Assembly (NCBI RefSeq): GCF_000187245.1
Contig: NC_027860.1
Span: 496,001-560,000 of the forward strand
Length of the DNA: 64,000 nt
From: Ogataea parapolymorpha DL-1
Taxonomy: Eukaryota; Ascomycota; Pichiomycetes; Pichiales; Pichiaceae
Reading direction: 5' to 3'
The translations under genes and the position numbers were made by a program. Positions 36,174 through 46,680 of this stretch are shown in pieces. The notes beneath the pieces were generated by a model that saw only the letters and a list, made by a program, of their open reading frames with translations, did no database searches and had not been told where the DNA came from. Each line of letters begins with the position of its first letter. Position 1 is the stretch's first letter.

Positions 36174-38873
36174 TCAGAAAAACACCTGGTATGATCTGTT
36201 ACTGAATTCAGCATCATCAACATTCTGACCGTAGATGTTTCCGATTGGGTCTCCCGTGTTGGTAGTGGTTTTCTGAGCATCATCATCGGTAATTCCATTC
36301 CAAGGCAATCCGTAAAGCTCCTGGCCTGCATCAACGCGGGACCAGTTGAGGTTCACATCGGAACTGAATAAATTGTTTATATATGTGTCAAGACTTTCTT
36401 GACTTTGAAAAAATGGTAAATTTCTCTCGGTGGCTCCCAAAGTCAAGTTAGAATCAATCATTTCCCTGGTCTTTTTTGCAATGCTTGTTATGTTGATCCT
36501 AAGATTCTCCTGTGACTTTTCGCTTTTTTCTTGTTCGATATACAGCTTGTTAGTCGAGTCAATGACGAAACAAAGCATCAAAGTGAGCTTGAAGCAACAG
36601 AAGAAACCATAATCTGTACCGAGCTCATCAATATCCGAAACGCTTTGATAAAATTCACAAAGACATTTTACAAGCTGTTTTGGATGTTTGAACTTTGCCA
36701 TAATATCGTTGAGCAATGAATCTTCATGTATTGTATCTGCTAGGCTCAATTCAAGAGCATTATAGTCGATGCTGTCAAATCTGATTAGATCAGATGCGTC
36801 AATATTCTGGGTAGAATTTGTGCTATTGCTGAAAATTGATGCGGCAAATGTCAACGAGCTTCGCAGCAGGAGAGCAGTCATTTGAGGCTTGAAGTAAACC
36901 ACGTATTTGGGTTTCGAAATTTCTGACTCACCACGTAATATTTTGTTCATGAGAATATACGATAGAAGTGCACACTTCAGTGAGATAGTGAGTAATCTTT
37001 GATCCAACAATTCCAAAAGTCTGATTTCATTATATTGTAAATCGCGTCCTTTCAACTCCTGCTTCAATAATTTTTGGTTTGACATAACCAGTCTCAAGTT
37101 TGTGCATAGACCTTGCACCAGCTCTAAAATATAAAACTTGGTGTTCACTTTCCAGGCCACAATGTCCGAGTCTTCGGTTGGTACCATAATCAAGTCCAAA
37201 AACGAGCCAATTGATTTATCAAATTCGATGATTTTCATTATCGTTAATACCATATCATTTAAAGAGACAGGGCGATTTGAATTAAAAACCAACGAGGCTT
37301 CTCGATATAGCTCTGTAAGATCACGAGTAATCTTGTCCCTCTCCGGCATAAAATAATTTTGGTGCTCATCTTGTGCATCCCTATTATCAGCAAAATCGTC
37401 ATTCACTAGAAGCGGAGTCCCAACAGTCAATGAACCAAATGCATCAAGGAACTTCAGCTGCGCCCAAATTTTGCACCAAATGTTTGGTGAATGTGAAAAT
37501 CCAGTGGCGGAAGATGCTTTTCCAGTAATTGCATTGATGGAATCCAAAGATCTGTGCAATCCCATCTGTAAAGCAGTAGAGACTGCAGTGTGAATAACAG
37601 GGAGCAAATTTGCACCATCGCCACCATCGCCATCGACTGCACTATATAATAGAGATATTCTCCGTAATAGCAGTGCTAGTAAGACATTGATATTTTGCTT
37701 CTTGTCAAATCGAGAAAGATTCAAAGCAGCTTGACAACATTCATCCAAAATTGTGAAAGACTCTTTGAGATCAAATAGAGGCTTATCTCTCTGTTCGCTC
37801 AATTCCTTGTAATTGATGAATATAACTGAAATTTTAACAATTGCGAAAATCATGGCTAAATTGGAGTACTCATAAGATTTTTCCGGCTTCACAAAATGAA
37901 CTTTACCATGCTCATCACGCACAAACATTGTATGAAAATGGGACTTTACTTGAATAATATCAATTAACTGATTCATCAAAAAGTTGTTTAGATGTTGGTC
38001 AAAATAATCAATCAAATGAAGCATAGCAGTGTAATGACGCAATATTTTAGCCTCAATTTCCTGAGCAAATCTCTCTTCATCTCCCTTCAAACCAAATATT
38101 GTGGACTTTGATGGTATTCTGCGGCTATTCTTCCAATGTTTTCTCTCCTGGGTTAACCTGTCGATGAATTGATGTAAAAAGAAGGTCAATTCTTTCTGGT
38201 GGGCAATGGATGTTCTGAAGGAAGCAAATCCAAACACTAGAAATCGGGATTTTTTCGCATAGATACAATTAAGCTTCAGTTTGCTTGACTTCATTGAGAA
38301 AACAGAGTTCGATCCGTCGTTTTCGGTGTTCAAAGATAAATTGTCGCGGTGCAATTGTTCATTCTTGTTACGCAAGGCTTCCTCTAGGAAAACCACTTTA
38401 GTTTTCAGCTCTTCAACATCAGTTTGCAAAGAAGGCCCCTCCCTTTGGCCTGTCGTTAGGCTTCTGGACTCTCGGAGAACTTCTAGATCTGATGAGCCAT
38501 TGGACGACCGATTGCTGGAATAGTTCGGAAACAAAGGCAATTGCTGGGTTAAAGTTCCGCTCTGGAGCGGAGTATGTCCCTCAAAGGGCCTTCCGCGGCC
38601 TAAATCATCTTTCAACAGGGGGTGTTTGGTGGAAGAATGACGATAATGGCATGAATCTGCCAAATGTGATTTCAAACAGTTAGAACATGGTAATCTCTTA
38701 TCACATTTGATCTTTTTTTTCTTGCAGTTGATACAAACAAATGATGGCCTGTTTCGTCTTTTTTGAGATTTCATAGTCGACTCCGTTCGGTTTTTGTTTA
38801 TCAAAATCGTGTCAAGAGTTTTTGTCATCGAAGGCTCATTGATCTCAGGGCTCATGTCCTCGGAACTGGCCAT
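36174..38873 (-). CDS. Zn(II)2Cys6 transcription factor
   Basis: An 899-residue fungal regulator. The binuclear zinc cluster lies at about residues 47-77 (CINCKKKKIKCDKRLPCSNC ending near SCHY), preceded by a basic KSQKRRNRPS stretch. A coiled-coil segment (DVEELKTKVVFLEEALRNK) follows for dimerisation. A middle homology region of the fungal-specific factor type spans about 270-600 (with TALQMGLHRSLD and SPNIWCKIWAQLKFLD). The regulated pathway cannot be inferred; the cluster resembles the Hap1/Oaf1 group only loosely. The ATG at 38873 is the first in frame. Confidence 0.85.
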   Translation of the reverse strand: MASSEDMSPEINEPSMTKTLDTILINKNRTESTMKSQKRRNRPSFVCINCKKKKIKCDKRLPCSNCLKSHLADSCHYRHSSTKHPLLKDDLGRGRPFEGHTPLQSGTLTQQLPLFPNYSSNRSSNGSSDLEVLRESRSLTTGQREGPSLQTDVEELKTKVVFLEEALRNKNEQLHRDNLSLNTENDGSNSVFSMKSSKLKLNCIYAKKSRFLVFGFASFRTSIAHQKELTFFLHQFIDRLTQERKHWKNSRRIPSKSTIFGLKGDEERFAQEIEAKILRHYTAMLHLIDYFDQHLNNFLMNQLIDIIQVKSHFHTMFVRDEHGKVHFVKPEKSYEYSNLAMIFAIVKISVIFINYKELSEQRDKPLFDLKESFTILDECCQAALNLSRFDKKQNINVLLALLLRRISLLYSAVDGDGGDGANLLPVIHTAVSTALQMGLHRSLDSINAITGKASSATGFSHSPNIWCKIWAQLKFLDAFGSLTVGTPLLVNDDFADNRDAQDEHQNYFMPERDKITRDLTELYREASLVFNSNRPVSLNDMVLTIMKIIEFDKSIGSFLDLIMVPTEDSDIVAWKVNTKFYILELVQGLCTNLRLVMSNQKLLKQELKGRDLQYNEIRLLELLDQRLLTISLKCALLSYILMNKILRGESEISKPKYVVYFKPQMTALLLRSSLTFAASIFSNSTNSTQNIDASDLIRFDSIDYNALELSLADTIHEDSLLNDIMAKFKHPKQLVKCLCEFYQSVSDIDELGTDYGFFCCFKLTLMLCFVIDSTNKLYIEQEKSEKSQENLRINITSIAKKTREMIDSNLTLGATERNLPFFQSQESLDTYINNLFSSDVNLNWSRVDAGQELYGLPWNGITDDDAQKTTTNTGDPIGNIYGQNVDDAEFSNRSYQVFF

Positions 38874-39178
38874 ATTTGTATGCTTTCAGGGCTTTAATTT
38901 TTCGAGACTCACAAATGATTATTTAGATAATTAAAGCCGCGTTCATTATTTTGCGGAAAAAATATACTTAAGTTTATTAGTTTAAGATTATTAGGTTATT
39001 ATTATCTTGGTAATCCGCGAAACTTCTTTTTCATGTAACTTCAAACAATAAAAGAATAGGTAAAAAGGGGGTGTGTTTCGAAATGGAGCATCGTTCTGCG
39101 TTCGCGAAAATCTTGTGATTACGAAGTTTATCGCATATCTCATAATTGTACATTATCGTTACATTCGTAGGCTTCCAC
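38874..39178. other. Intergenic segment upstream of the Zn2Cys6 gene
   Basis: 305 bp, AT-rich, containing the promoter of the Zn2Cys6 gene and the 3' end of SWE1. Nothing else is seen. Confidence 0.4.
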
Positions 39179-42100
39179 TCATTCCAGAATCATATCAATC
39201 GAGGACTTTCTATTCCACTTGCCACAAAGGTTAGCAATTTTATAAGTGGATGTTGAGCTCGTCACTTCCTTCTCTAAAAGTAGATCCTCATGATCAGGCT
39301 GGGGTCCAAAATCCCCCTCATATATTGTTGCGCCACATTTCCTCCTGGATTCTACCACAATGCATTCGTAGCTTCTCAAAATCTCTTCCGCAGTTGGTCT
39401 ATTTGTAGGATTTGGATCGATCATCCATGTGACTAATTTATCAAGGGCTGAGCTGCCATCGCAAAACCAAGATGGTGCCCAACTAGGAACTCTCATTCTT
39501 TTCAAGTGATTTGCTTTAGTTAATTCGGTAGGTGACGCTGATATGCCAGTGGTCACCGTTGTGTTCGTAAGATTTGATGAGTAGGTGTTTGCACTGGAAA
39601 AGATTGATCCTTCCAAGTCGGTCAAGTCACTGGACGACAACTTCCCTGCATCTGTCAAGTCGCCCGATCTCAACTTTTGCCATGATGTCCCGTTGTCTGG
39701 CAAGACTATATTTGCCGCGATTTCAACCATGATAAGACCACATGAGAATATATCGGCTGGTTTCCCATATATGTGTTTTGAAATCACTTCTGGGGCAATA
39801 TACTCCCGGTCTCCTTCACGGTCAAAATAAGGGGGTATAGGGAGTTTGGAAGCAACACCAAAATCCCCAATTTTCAAAGATCCTTCAAAAGTGATAAATA
39901 TATTCGCAGGCTTCAGGTCAAGGTGCAATATTCCACATTTATGAATAAACTTCAATCCCATCAATATTTCGTTCAAAATTTTCCATACTCTCCACTCATC
40001 TAGCTTTGAAACTTTTCCATTCTCCACCAAAAACTTGTCCAGCGAGCCGTTTTCGCAGCAATCAGTCATTATGTATAGAAACGAATTGTGTTCCCAATAA
40101 TTGATGAGGTTCAAAATATTTTCGTGGTTGTCACCTGTATCCGGAAGATTCTCATCATCTGCTTCCATTGCGAAAGACCTGAACTTTGCTTGAAGGGTCT
40201 TCAGTATTTCAACTTCTTCCAATTTGCGCAGTCTGGTTTTAGGTCCCCCCAAAGGATTCTTTGTTCTCTTGACTGCATATTTGATACCTTCGTATTGAAT
40301 TTCGTACACCACGGAAAATTCTCCGGCCCCTATCAAACTACAATTTCCAAACTTTGACATCAGGTGGTAGTCAATTTGGTTTTTTTTCTCCAAGGATTCA
40401 TCGAAAGTTAGTGGCTGATTGTGAGCTCCATGGCTCGGAAGTGAGAACGTGGATGAGCTCTCCAACGTTAGATCAACTTGCGAGTCCGAGCTTTGAGTAC
40501 TCTGAAAGGTTTGCGTGAATGAGGGATCAACAGGGGTTTTGGGGCTATGGGCAGTCATGGATGACAATTTTGGAGGACCCATATTGATACGTTCTCCCAT
40601 TTTTCCCGAGCTGAACATGTTATGGGTCGAAGAATGAGAGTAAGCTGTGTGCCAACTTGAATTGTGTTTCGTAGGTGTACTTCCGTCTAAGTAATTGTGT
40701 GGTCCTCTGGTACCATGTTGATTGTGTGTCGCACCCAAACGAGTAGGAGTGGGAGGTAAATTTTCCAGCGATCCAAGCTCAGAAAAACCATCAAAGTTCA
40801 TGTCGTCGATATTCTCCAAATCAAGGTCTTCATCCATAAAATCTTCATGGGATGATGCATTCGACAATTTATGGCGGTTGAATAATGCTTGTCCCTTATG
40901 AGGGTTATTCTGAGTTCCAAACTCGCTAAAAGCCTTACTCGTATTGCTCAAGCCTTGCAATGGTCTCCGGCTGCCATCAGGAGAAGTTTTCTCTTTTCGA
41001 GTCGCTGGTGAATGTGCCTGTAATTCACTTCCATCTCGAAAAATACTTGTACTGTGGTGACTTTCATCATCATATAAATCATCAAATTCGTTGGTGAATC
41101 TCAAAATACAGCTCTCCAAATCAGATGTGTTGATTGCCTTTTGACTTCTTGACAGAGGGCGTCCGCTTCCATTCGAACCACCACTACTTCGAGGAGCCCT
41201 GGTGATCCCGTCGATTGAGATTGGCGACATTTTGGAAGAGTTTGGAGATACTATCTCCGCTGGGCTGCTCCCAGTTCTTGTCGATTTGGCTGCTGATGAA
41301 GTGGCCATTGTGTGAGCAGAAGAATTTAACACCGTTGATGCATTGGATGATCCAAATGAGTTATTAACCGTGGCACTTTCAAAAGACTCATTAACGTTGA
41401 CAGTGCTCAGAGGTGGTCTTTTACAAGGTGTTTCGGGCATGGTTTTAAATTTGGTGGCCAAAGTGATGGATTTTTTGCTCTGTAACCCAGTAGAATTAAA
41501 GGCTGTTTGTAGCGGTTTCACAGATCTGAAAGACGCCGGTGTCACAAATCCATTTGTGTTTTTTGGAGTGAAATGTACCTGAAGCGCCTCCGATCTTTTG
41601 GCCTCGTACCCAGTCTTGTCAGGTTTTGAGAGCGAGTCTGTGGGAGAACCCTTGGTAGCTTTGGGAGCAGTGTTTTTTATATGGAGACTAATAGGGCTGA
41701 TTCTCTTATCCATCGATGGTCTATTGGCCGTGTCGCACATGAGAGTGTCAGTTACGTCGTTAAAGTGATTGTTGGTGAACATTTTTTTGAAACGGGAAGT
41801 GGCAGTCATCTTTTTGACCACTGATGGATTCAAAAATGGAGATGGTGAGTTTGGCGATGAGGCTTCTCCTCCTGTAGGCCTGAAGTTTTCAAACTCTTCG
41901 TGTTTGCGCTCACTTGGCGAAAATGTAGGTTCTTTTTGTCGTGAATGTGTGGTACCCCGTGAAGTCTTCGCATTTCCAGAAGGGCTAGTGACATCCGTTC
42001 CGAAGTCCAGATCACTTATGGATTTGGTGATTTCATGCTCTTTCTGTAGTTGTTTTCGAGGACTGGTCTCGATGGATAGATTCAAAACGCCAGCGCTTCT

Positions 42101-42403
42101 CCGCAGAGCTGCCTTTTTTGTTGCAAATGGAGGCGAAGGGTTTTTGAAGGTTCTCAGAAGTAATTCACGGCTATTTCTGTTTGAAGGGCTATCAGTGTTG
42201 TCGATCGAAGATTTGAGTCTGTCAGACAGTTGAGGCGTTGAAGAATCGCTCGATGGCGAATAGAGTGTCCGCTTTTTGGTATTCAAAGGAAACCCGGTTG
42301 AGTTCATAATTGAGGAGTTAAGATCGCTCGCATCATTCAGCTGGAATTGTTTTTGCTGATTATTGAAAAGCTTTTTGGGACTCAACGGGCTATCCTGTTG
42401 CAT
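39179..42403 (-). CDS. SWE1: Swe1, Wee1-type Cdk inhibitory kinase
   Basis: A 1,074-residue protein from the ATG at 42403 (MQQDSPLSPKK). A long Ser/Thr-rich N-terminal region carries many S/T-P Cdk sites. The kinase domain starts near residue 690: GAGEFSVVYEI (glycine loop), YAVKRTK (Lys), ILHLDLKPANIF (catalytic loop), IGDFGVASK, and EGDREYIAPEV, which is the Wee1-type activation segment. A large insert separates subdomain IX from the end (GDLTDAGKLSSSDLTD). Swe1 phosphorylates Cdk1 on the inhibitory tyrosine in the morphogenesis checkpoint. The promoter carries SCB and MCB elements. Confidence 0.92.
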   Translation of the reverse strand: MQQDSPLSPKKLFNNQQKQFQLNDASDLNSSIMNSTGFPLNTKKRTLYSPSSDSSTPQLSDRLKSSIDNTDSPSNRNSRELLLRTFKNPSPPFATKKAALRRSAGVLNLSIETSPRKQLQKEHEITKSISDLDFGTDVTSPSGNAKTSRGTTHSRQKEPTFSPSERKHEEFENFRPTGGEASSPNSPSPFLNPSVVKKMTATSRFKKMFTNNHFNDVTDTLMCDTANRPSMDKRISPISLHIKNTAPKATKGSPTDSLSKPDKTGYEAKRSEALQVHFTPKNTNGFVTPASFRSVKPLQTAFNSTGLQSKKSITLATKFKTMPETPCKRPPLSTVNVNESFESATVNNSFGSSNASTVLNSSAHTMATSSAAKSTRTGSSPAEIVSPNSSKMSPISIDGITRAPRSSGGSNGSGRPLSRSQKAINTSDLESCILRFTNEFDDLYDDESHHSTSIFRDGSELQAHSPATRKEKTSPDGSRRPLQGLSNTSKAFSEFGTQNNPHKGQALFNRHKLSNASSHEDFMDEDLDLENIDDMNFDGFSELGSLENLPPTPTRLGATHNQHGTRGPHNYLDGSTPTKHNSSWHTAYSHSSTHNMFSSGKMGERINMGPPKLSSMTAHSPKTPVDPSFTQTFQSTQSSDSQVDLTLESSSTFSLPSHGAHNQPLTFDESLEKKNQIDYHLMSKFGNCSLIGAGEFSVVYEIQYEGIKYAVKRTKNPLGGPKTRLRKLEEVEILKTLQAKFRSFAMEADDENLPDTGDNHENILNLINYWEHNSFLYIMTDCCENGSLDKFLVENGKVSKLDEWRVWKILNEILMGLKFIHKCGILHLDLKPANIFITFEGSLKIGDFGVASKLPIPPYFDREGDREYIAPEVISKHIYGKPADIFSCGLIMVEIAANIVLPDNGTSWQKLRSGDLTDAGKLSSSDLTDLEGSIFSSANTYSSNLTNTTVTTGISASPTELTKANHLKRMRVPSWAPSWFCDGSSALDKLVTWMIDPNPTNRPTAEEILRSYECIVVESRRKCGATIYEGDFGPQPDHEDLLLEKEVTSSTSTYKIANLCGKWNRKSSIDMILE

Positions 42404-42589
42404 TTTGAGAGCCTCAAACCTGACCGTTGAAGTATGGCTGATTATTTGTGTGTAAACCTGTTTGGTGTTTGCAATCAATCTATATAACTCTCTGAGTTGT
42501 CCTTCATACAGAGTTTAACAACACTGAGCAGAACTTCAAATGCAAAACAAGCTTGTTTACTTTTTGATTTTAATGGTTCCTTCACAGCA

Positions 42590-42646
42590 ACGCGTGGAAT
42601 TTTTGTGTGATGCACGAAAATAAAATAAAACTTCTTTAGCGCGTCG
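42590..42646. promoter_or_regulatory. MCB and SCB cell-cycle boxes upstream of SWE1
   Basis: ACGCGT (42590-42595, MCB core), CACGAAAA (42613-42620, SCB consensus) and a degenerate CGCGTC (near 42641) lie 187-240 bp upstream of the SWE1 ATG. MBF and SBF drive G1/S genes, including SWE1, in S. cerevisiae. Confidence 0.6.
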
Positions 42647-43083
42647 CATAGATTTTTGATAAGATGCATGTTGAATATAGAGGCCGAGAAAGTAATTGAC
42701 GTATAGTCAAATAAGTTATTAGTTTTGAATAATGCTAATTGTATCCGGTGTAGGTTTCTTGTTCCTCTCTGCTTTGATGAATATTTCAGATGGAGAATCA
42801 TAATATCCTCAAAATGAGACAGGAGATGCAACATATATGCGATATTGGCATCATAAATCCCGTCCTGATATATTCAAATTAATCCATGGGTACCTCACCA
42901 CTAATCCAAACTTACTTACTGTAAAGAGTTATGACTGAATGGGTTGAGTATATTTTTGCATAAAAGTAGTCAAAAGAATACTAACGCCCGCTGATGGAGT
43001 GAATTGTGTAATCACCTTGAAAGAAGTCGGCCTCCTTTCAACTGGTTCTGTTTCCAATCTCGGGATCGTCTGGGCAATATTAT
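42647..43083. other. Rest of the SWE1 upstream region
   Basis: About 440 bp between the cell-cycle boxes and the PPR gene 3' end. A lone plus-strand TACTAAC (42979-42985) has no convincing donor or exon. No gene is seen. Confidence 0.35.
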
Positions 43084-44823
43084 TTATTTATCGTTATTAT
43101 TGAAACCTTCCGATCTTGAAACGGAAAATGGTAGTGAATCGTAAAAAGCCTCTCTTGTAGGGAGTTCGAAACCCTGCCAAATATCAAAGCTTTCTGTGTT
43201 TGTATTCTCTTCCTCAGGGCCATCTACTTTCGTATTTCCAAAGTAACCCAGCATCTTGCAAGCTTGGCGAAATGAGGGAGCATTTTTTTCCAATTCCCAT
43301 ATTGGTTGTTCCCCGTATGCTGAGCCAGGCCATCGAAGTTGCTTGAAGATTTTGTTGATGGTCATTCTTTCTACCAAAGTCGGACTATCAGTAATATTGA
43401 AGGTATCAGCGGTGTCCCTTTGCAATTGATCTTTCATCTTTTGCTCTCCCAATTCTTTGAGTTGAGAGATTACGCTAGTAGGTAAAATGGTTCTTCCGTG
43501 ATCATCGATCGTCCTCTGGAAAAAATACCTAACTAAAGGTTCCCACATCGGCGAATCTTCGAACTGCCTCATCGAAGTCAATAAAATTGCATATATTTGA
43601 CTTCTATTGTCATCCACTTCCATAACACTCGGGTAAGAGTTTTCGAAATACTGCAAAAATGCTATTGCATAAGGTAAATTTTGTAACTCAAACAAAATGT
43701 AATCCATGAAAAGCTTTAGAATATTGAATTTTGGAGTTAGCACAAATGCAGAATAATCATTAGACTGGCTTTGACTGCAAACGTGTTGCATGTAAATAAA
43801 CGCCTCTCTCAACTGACCGTCTTCCTGAAGTTTTACCCTGATACCGAACGACAGCAAATCATATGCGGTATTGTAGTCAATATTGGAGGATGGATCAAAA
43901 AGCTCTCTGATTATCGGGAACTGGACACCAGCTTTTGCGAGATTTTTTTGACATAGTAGGGGAATCTGAAACCTGTAAAATTGACGAAGAAATTGTAAGA
44001 TTTCAGGTACATCATTCAACCCTCCACATATAATATTCCAGGTATACTTGTTCGGGGCAACACCTTGTTGTTTCATCATCTTCAAAATCGTTATGCATCT
44101 TCTGACTCTATGTTTAGCCCGGGACCGCAAAATGGTGTTGAGAAAAATGTTATACGTCTGGATGTCGGGCTTTAAACCATAAATCGTGGTCATAGAATCT
44201 AGTATCTCTGTCATAGTCGTTAAGTCGTATTTCCGAGAAAAATGAAGTAAAATCTTGTTAAAAGATACCAGAGTAAGTTTATGTCCCGCACTATTGATTG
44301 CTGACCCGATAGCCTTATCTATTTGACTTTGAGATGAACGAGCATTAAAGATGTTGTAAGCTACTAGCTTCTGGATGAATTCATTCCATTTTATCGCCGA
44401 TGCCATACCTCCCGGAATGGGTGGTAATGTTATGCTGTTTTTTTCGGCCCAGACCAAACTCTGTGGAGAGTTGGGGGCTTCCTCGGTCGCTTTCAAATTG
44501 AGATTAGAAAAATGAGACCAAATTGCAGATTCACTAAGGGGCTTTTCATCTCTTGACAAATGCAGGACTGGCGGTATGAATCCCATTTCCTCATAGCTTC
44601 TCCTTATTCGGGCAGCATTGTTGGCTTTGTTTTCGATGGTCCTCATTGTGGTGTTGTATATAAGCTTGAGATCATTTTTCAAAGTGAGATACTGGGAACT
44701 TTCCAGTGCGTCCAGGGCGTCGTTTGTCGTGAAATACCCGTATTTTCTCTCTTCAAACACCTTCTTAATGCTCTTTATTGATGTTGCTTTTGGTGGAAAA
44801 TGAAGAGTTCTGAAAGATACCAT
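43084..44823 (-). CDS. Pentatricopeptide repeat protein, probably mitochondrial
   Basis: A 579-residue protein with PPR-like helical pairs in the middle: SFNKILLHFSRKYDLTTMTEIL, then YGLKPDIQTYNIFLNTIL, then MKQQGVAPNKYTWNIICGGL. The N-terminus is basic (MVSFRTLHFPPKATSIKSIKK), consistent with mitochondrial import. PPR proteins bind organellar RNAs and act in processing, stability or translation. The specific counterpart (for example Ccm1- or Atp22-like) cannot be told by eye. A 12-bp palindrome CGTCGATCGACG (44904-44915) lies 80 bp upstream. Confidence 0.75.
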   Translation of the reverse strand: MVSFRTLHFPPKATSIKSIKKVFEERKYGYFTTNDALDALESSQYLTLKNDLKLIYNTTMRTIENKANNAARIRRSYEEMGFIPPVLHLSRDEKPLSESAIWSHFSNLNLKATEEAPNSPQSLVWAEKNSITLPPIPGGMASAIKWNEFIQKLVAYNIFNARSSQSQIDKAIGSAINSAGHKLTLVSFNKILLHFSRKYDLTTMTEILDSMTTIYGLKPDIQTYNIFLNTILRSRAKHRVRRCITILKMMKQQGVAPNKYTWNIICGGLNDVPEILQFLRQFYRFQIPLLCQKNLAKAGVQFPIIRELFDPSSNIDYNTAYDLLSFGIRVKLQEDGQLREAFIYMQHVCSQSQSNDYSAFVLTPKFNILKLFMDYILFELQNLPYAIAFLQYFENSYPSVMEVDDNRSQIYAILLTSMRQFEDSPMWEPLVRYFFQRTIDDHGRTILPTSVISQLKELGEQKMKDQLQRDTADTFNITDSPTLVERMTINKIFKQLRWPGSAYGEQPIWELEKNAPSFRQACKMLGYFGNTKVDGPEEENTNTESFDIWQGFELPTREAFYDSLPFSVSRSEGFNNNDK

Positions 44824-46680
44824 TTGTCAATCCTTGATCAAGGTCGGCTTTCATGCTCTTTTTTTTTAGTCACTTTTAAAAAAACCTTGTATGCATAGAT
44901 TGACGTCGATCGACGGAGTAGCTGTTGCGTTTTATTTAGTTTGCAGAATTCCATTATTTCTTAAATCCAGAGGAACTCTCTCTTCGTATGAATGAATTGA
45001 AATTTGCTAGTAAGATAACGGTTACCACTTTTGAGTAAGCAGCTGATGTACCACCATACCTATAGAGTCCTAAAAGCTGAAGGGATTAGAACTGTTAAAC
45101 GTGGACGTCAACAATGTAGCAAAAGACGAGTATATGCCACCTCGATCAATTCCTTCGTGAACGATGTTCACCAGGATTTACACTTAGCAGTGTCAGAAAA
45201 TTCCATTTGAAATAATACAAAGTCATGAGAGTCTATCTATTGTAAGTCGCCCTGTTGGCAGAAAATATGAAGTGTCCTCTCATTCATGCACATCGACAAC
45301 TTAACCACATTTTTTATGACATGAGCATAGGCATTCTCAAGAAATGGGAGCCCAAAACCTCACTTTGGTAGCGAATCGCAATAAATTGTTTTCGAAAGAT
45401 AACGACTGAGTATTTAAGAAGAGTATTACCTCACTAATGTATTTCACTCTGGATCATCTCTTCATATGAATAATAAGCAGTTGTTTCAGACCAATGAAGT
45501 TGCTAAGTTCTGGTTCCCTGTGCTGAGGGTCCATTAAAGAGCAAATAATATCGAGTCCTTTAGCCAAAGACAATTTTGAGAACTGTTTGCGTTAGCTTTC
45601 AGCTCGTTTCATATGTTGCATAGCATTGCTGATATCCTACCTGGATGTTGAAATTTATGGATTATGTCAAATCCAGTGAAAGTTCACTCATTCTTTGCTC
45701 TTGCAGCCGACACACTATATGATGGTAAACCTCTTATAGTCTGTATCCTGTTGGGGGTATTGAATGGCAAATCTGATTATGAGCATTGTGTTGTTTGCTA
45801 TGTAGAAGTGGATTGATTAAGGACAATGCCCCTTGTGCGTTTGAGCAGAAAAGCAGACATCTCAACTTTCCCAAAACTTTACAGTTACCAATATTTCTGT
45901 CGCCATTCAGTACAATAAGTCATGTTCTCTGTCACTTGTCGGCTTATGTATTTCGTCACAGGATATTAGGCACTCAATTGCCGAATTGGTGACAAGTCTA
46001 CATGCCAACTATACGCTTTTGATAGCTGCCGAAGATCTAAACATTGGTACGAAGTTTGATTCGAGCAATATCCATGAAGAGCTCGACTTTAATCAGCCAC
46101 AACTGCAACTATGCTTCATACGATGGAAGGTGTTGGATGACCTGAGAACCTCTAATTATTCGCCGGCCTCCTGGATGACATTAGACTCCTCCAATGTACA
46201 ATCCTTCTTATACTCAAGGTCCGAAGGACAATTTAGCAAAGAGGGGGTTGTCTGTCACGTATAGCCCAATTCTTTACGCAATTAAAAGGTGTTGTCCCTT
46301 GAAGCCTTTCTAATTGATCATCACGATACCAGTACAAAAAGCGCTAGTTGCTGCCCCCACTGTCGACCATTATCGGACATTATATTTCAATAGTGAACAT
46401 GGCGCCATGTATATAGAGATAAATGACAAGAATCTACATCATTTGAATTGCAAAAATGCTTGACTCCTAACCATCATTCTGATTACAAGCGGCTGTCAAA
46501 TAGCAGAATGCTGAAAAGAGGAGAATTCAGTAGAATGACAAAACCTATTTTTTCGAATTGACACACGTCCAATGATTTTTAATTAGGTATCTGATTTGAT
46601 TAAGTTTTTCAATCTAGGCAACGCGTAAACAGTTAGCTAATCTGCCTTTTACATCTTGAAAGAAATCGTGGATTAAAAGT
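44824..46680. other. Long divergent gap between the PPR gene and SLD3
   Basis: 1.86 kb between two divergent genes, unusually long here. A frame without an early ATG is open from 45845 to 46264 (plus strand, 139 codons) and may be a relic or an exon; see findings. An MCB element is near the right end. No RNA gene was recognised. Confidence 0.4.
46621..46626. promoter_or_regulatory. MCB element upstream of SLD3
   Basis: ACGCGT, 55 bp upstream of the SLD3 ATG, the core site for MBF (Mbp1-Swi6), which activates DNA replication genes at G1/S. Confidence 0.55.

Noticed and set aside
42979..42985. Plus-strand TACTAAC downstream of the PPR gene
   Set aside because: No GTRAGT-type donor in reach and the sequence after the next AG encodes nothing recognisable; probably chance.
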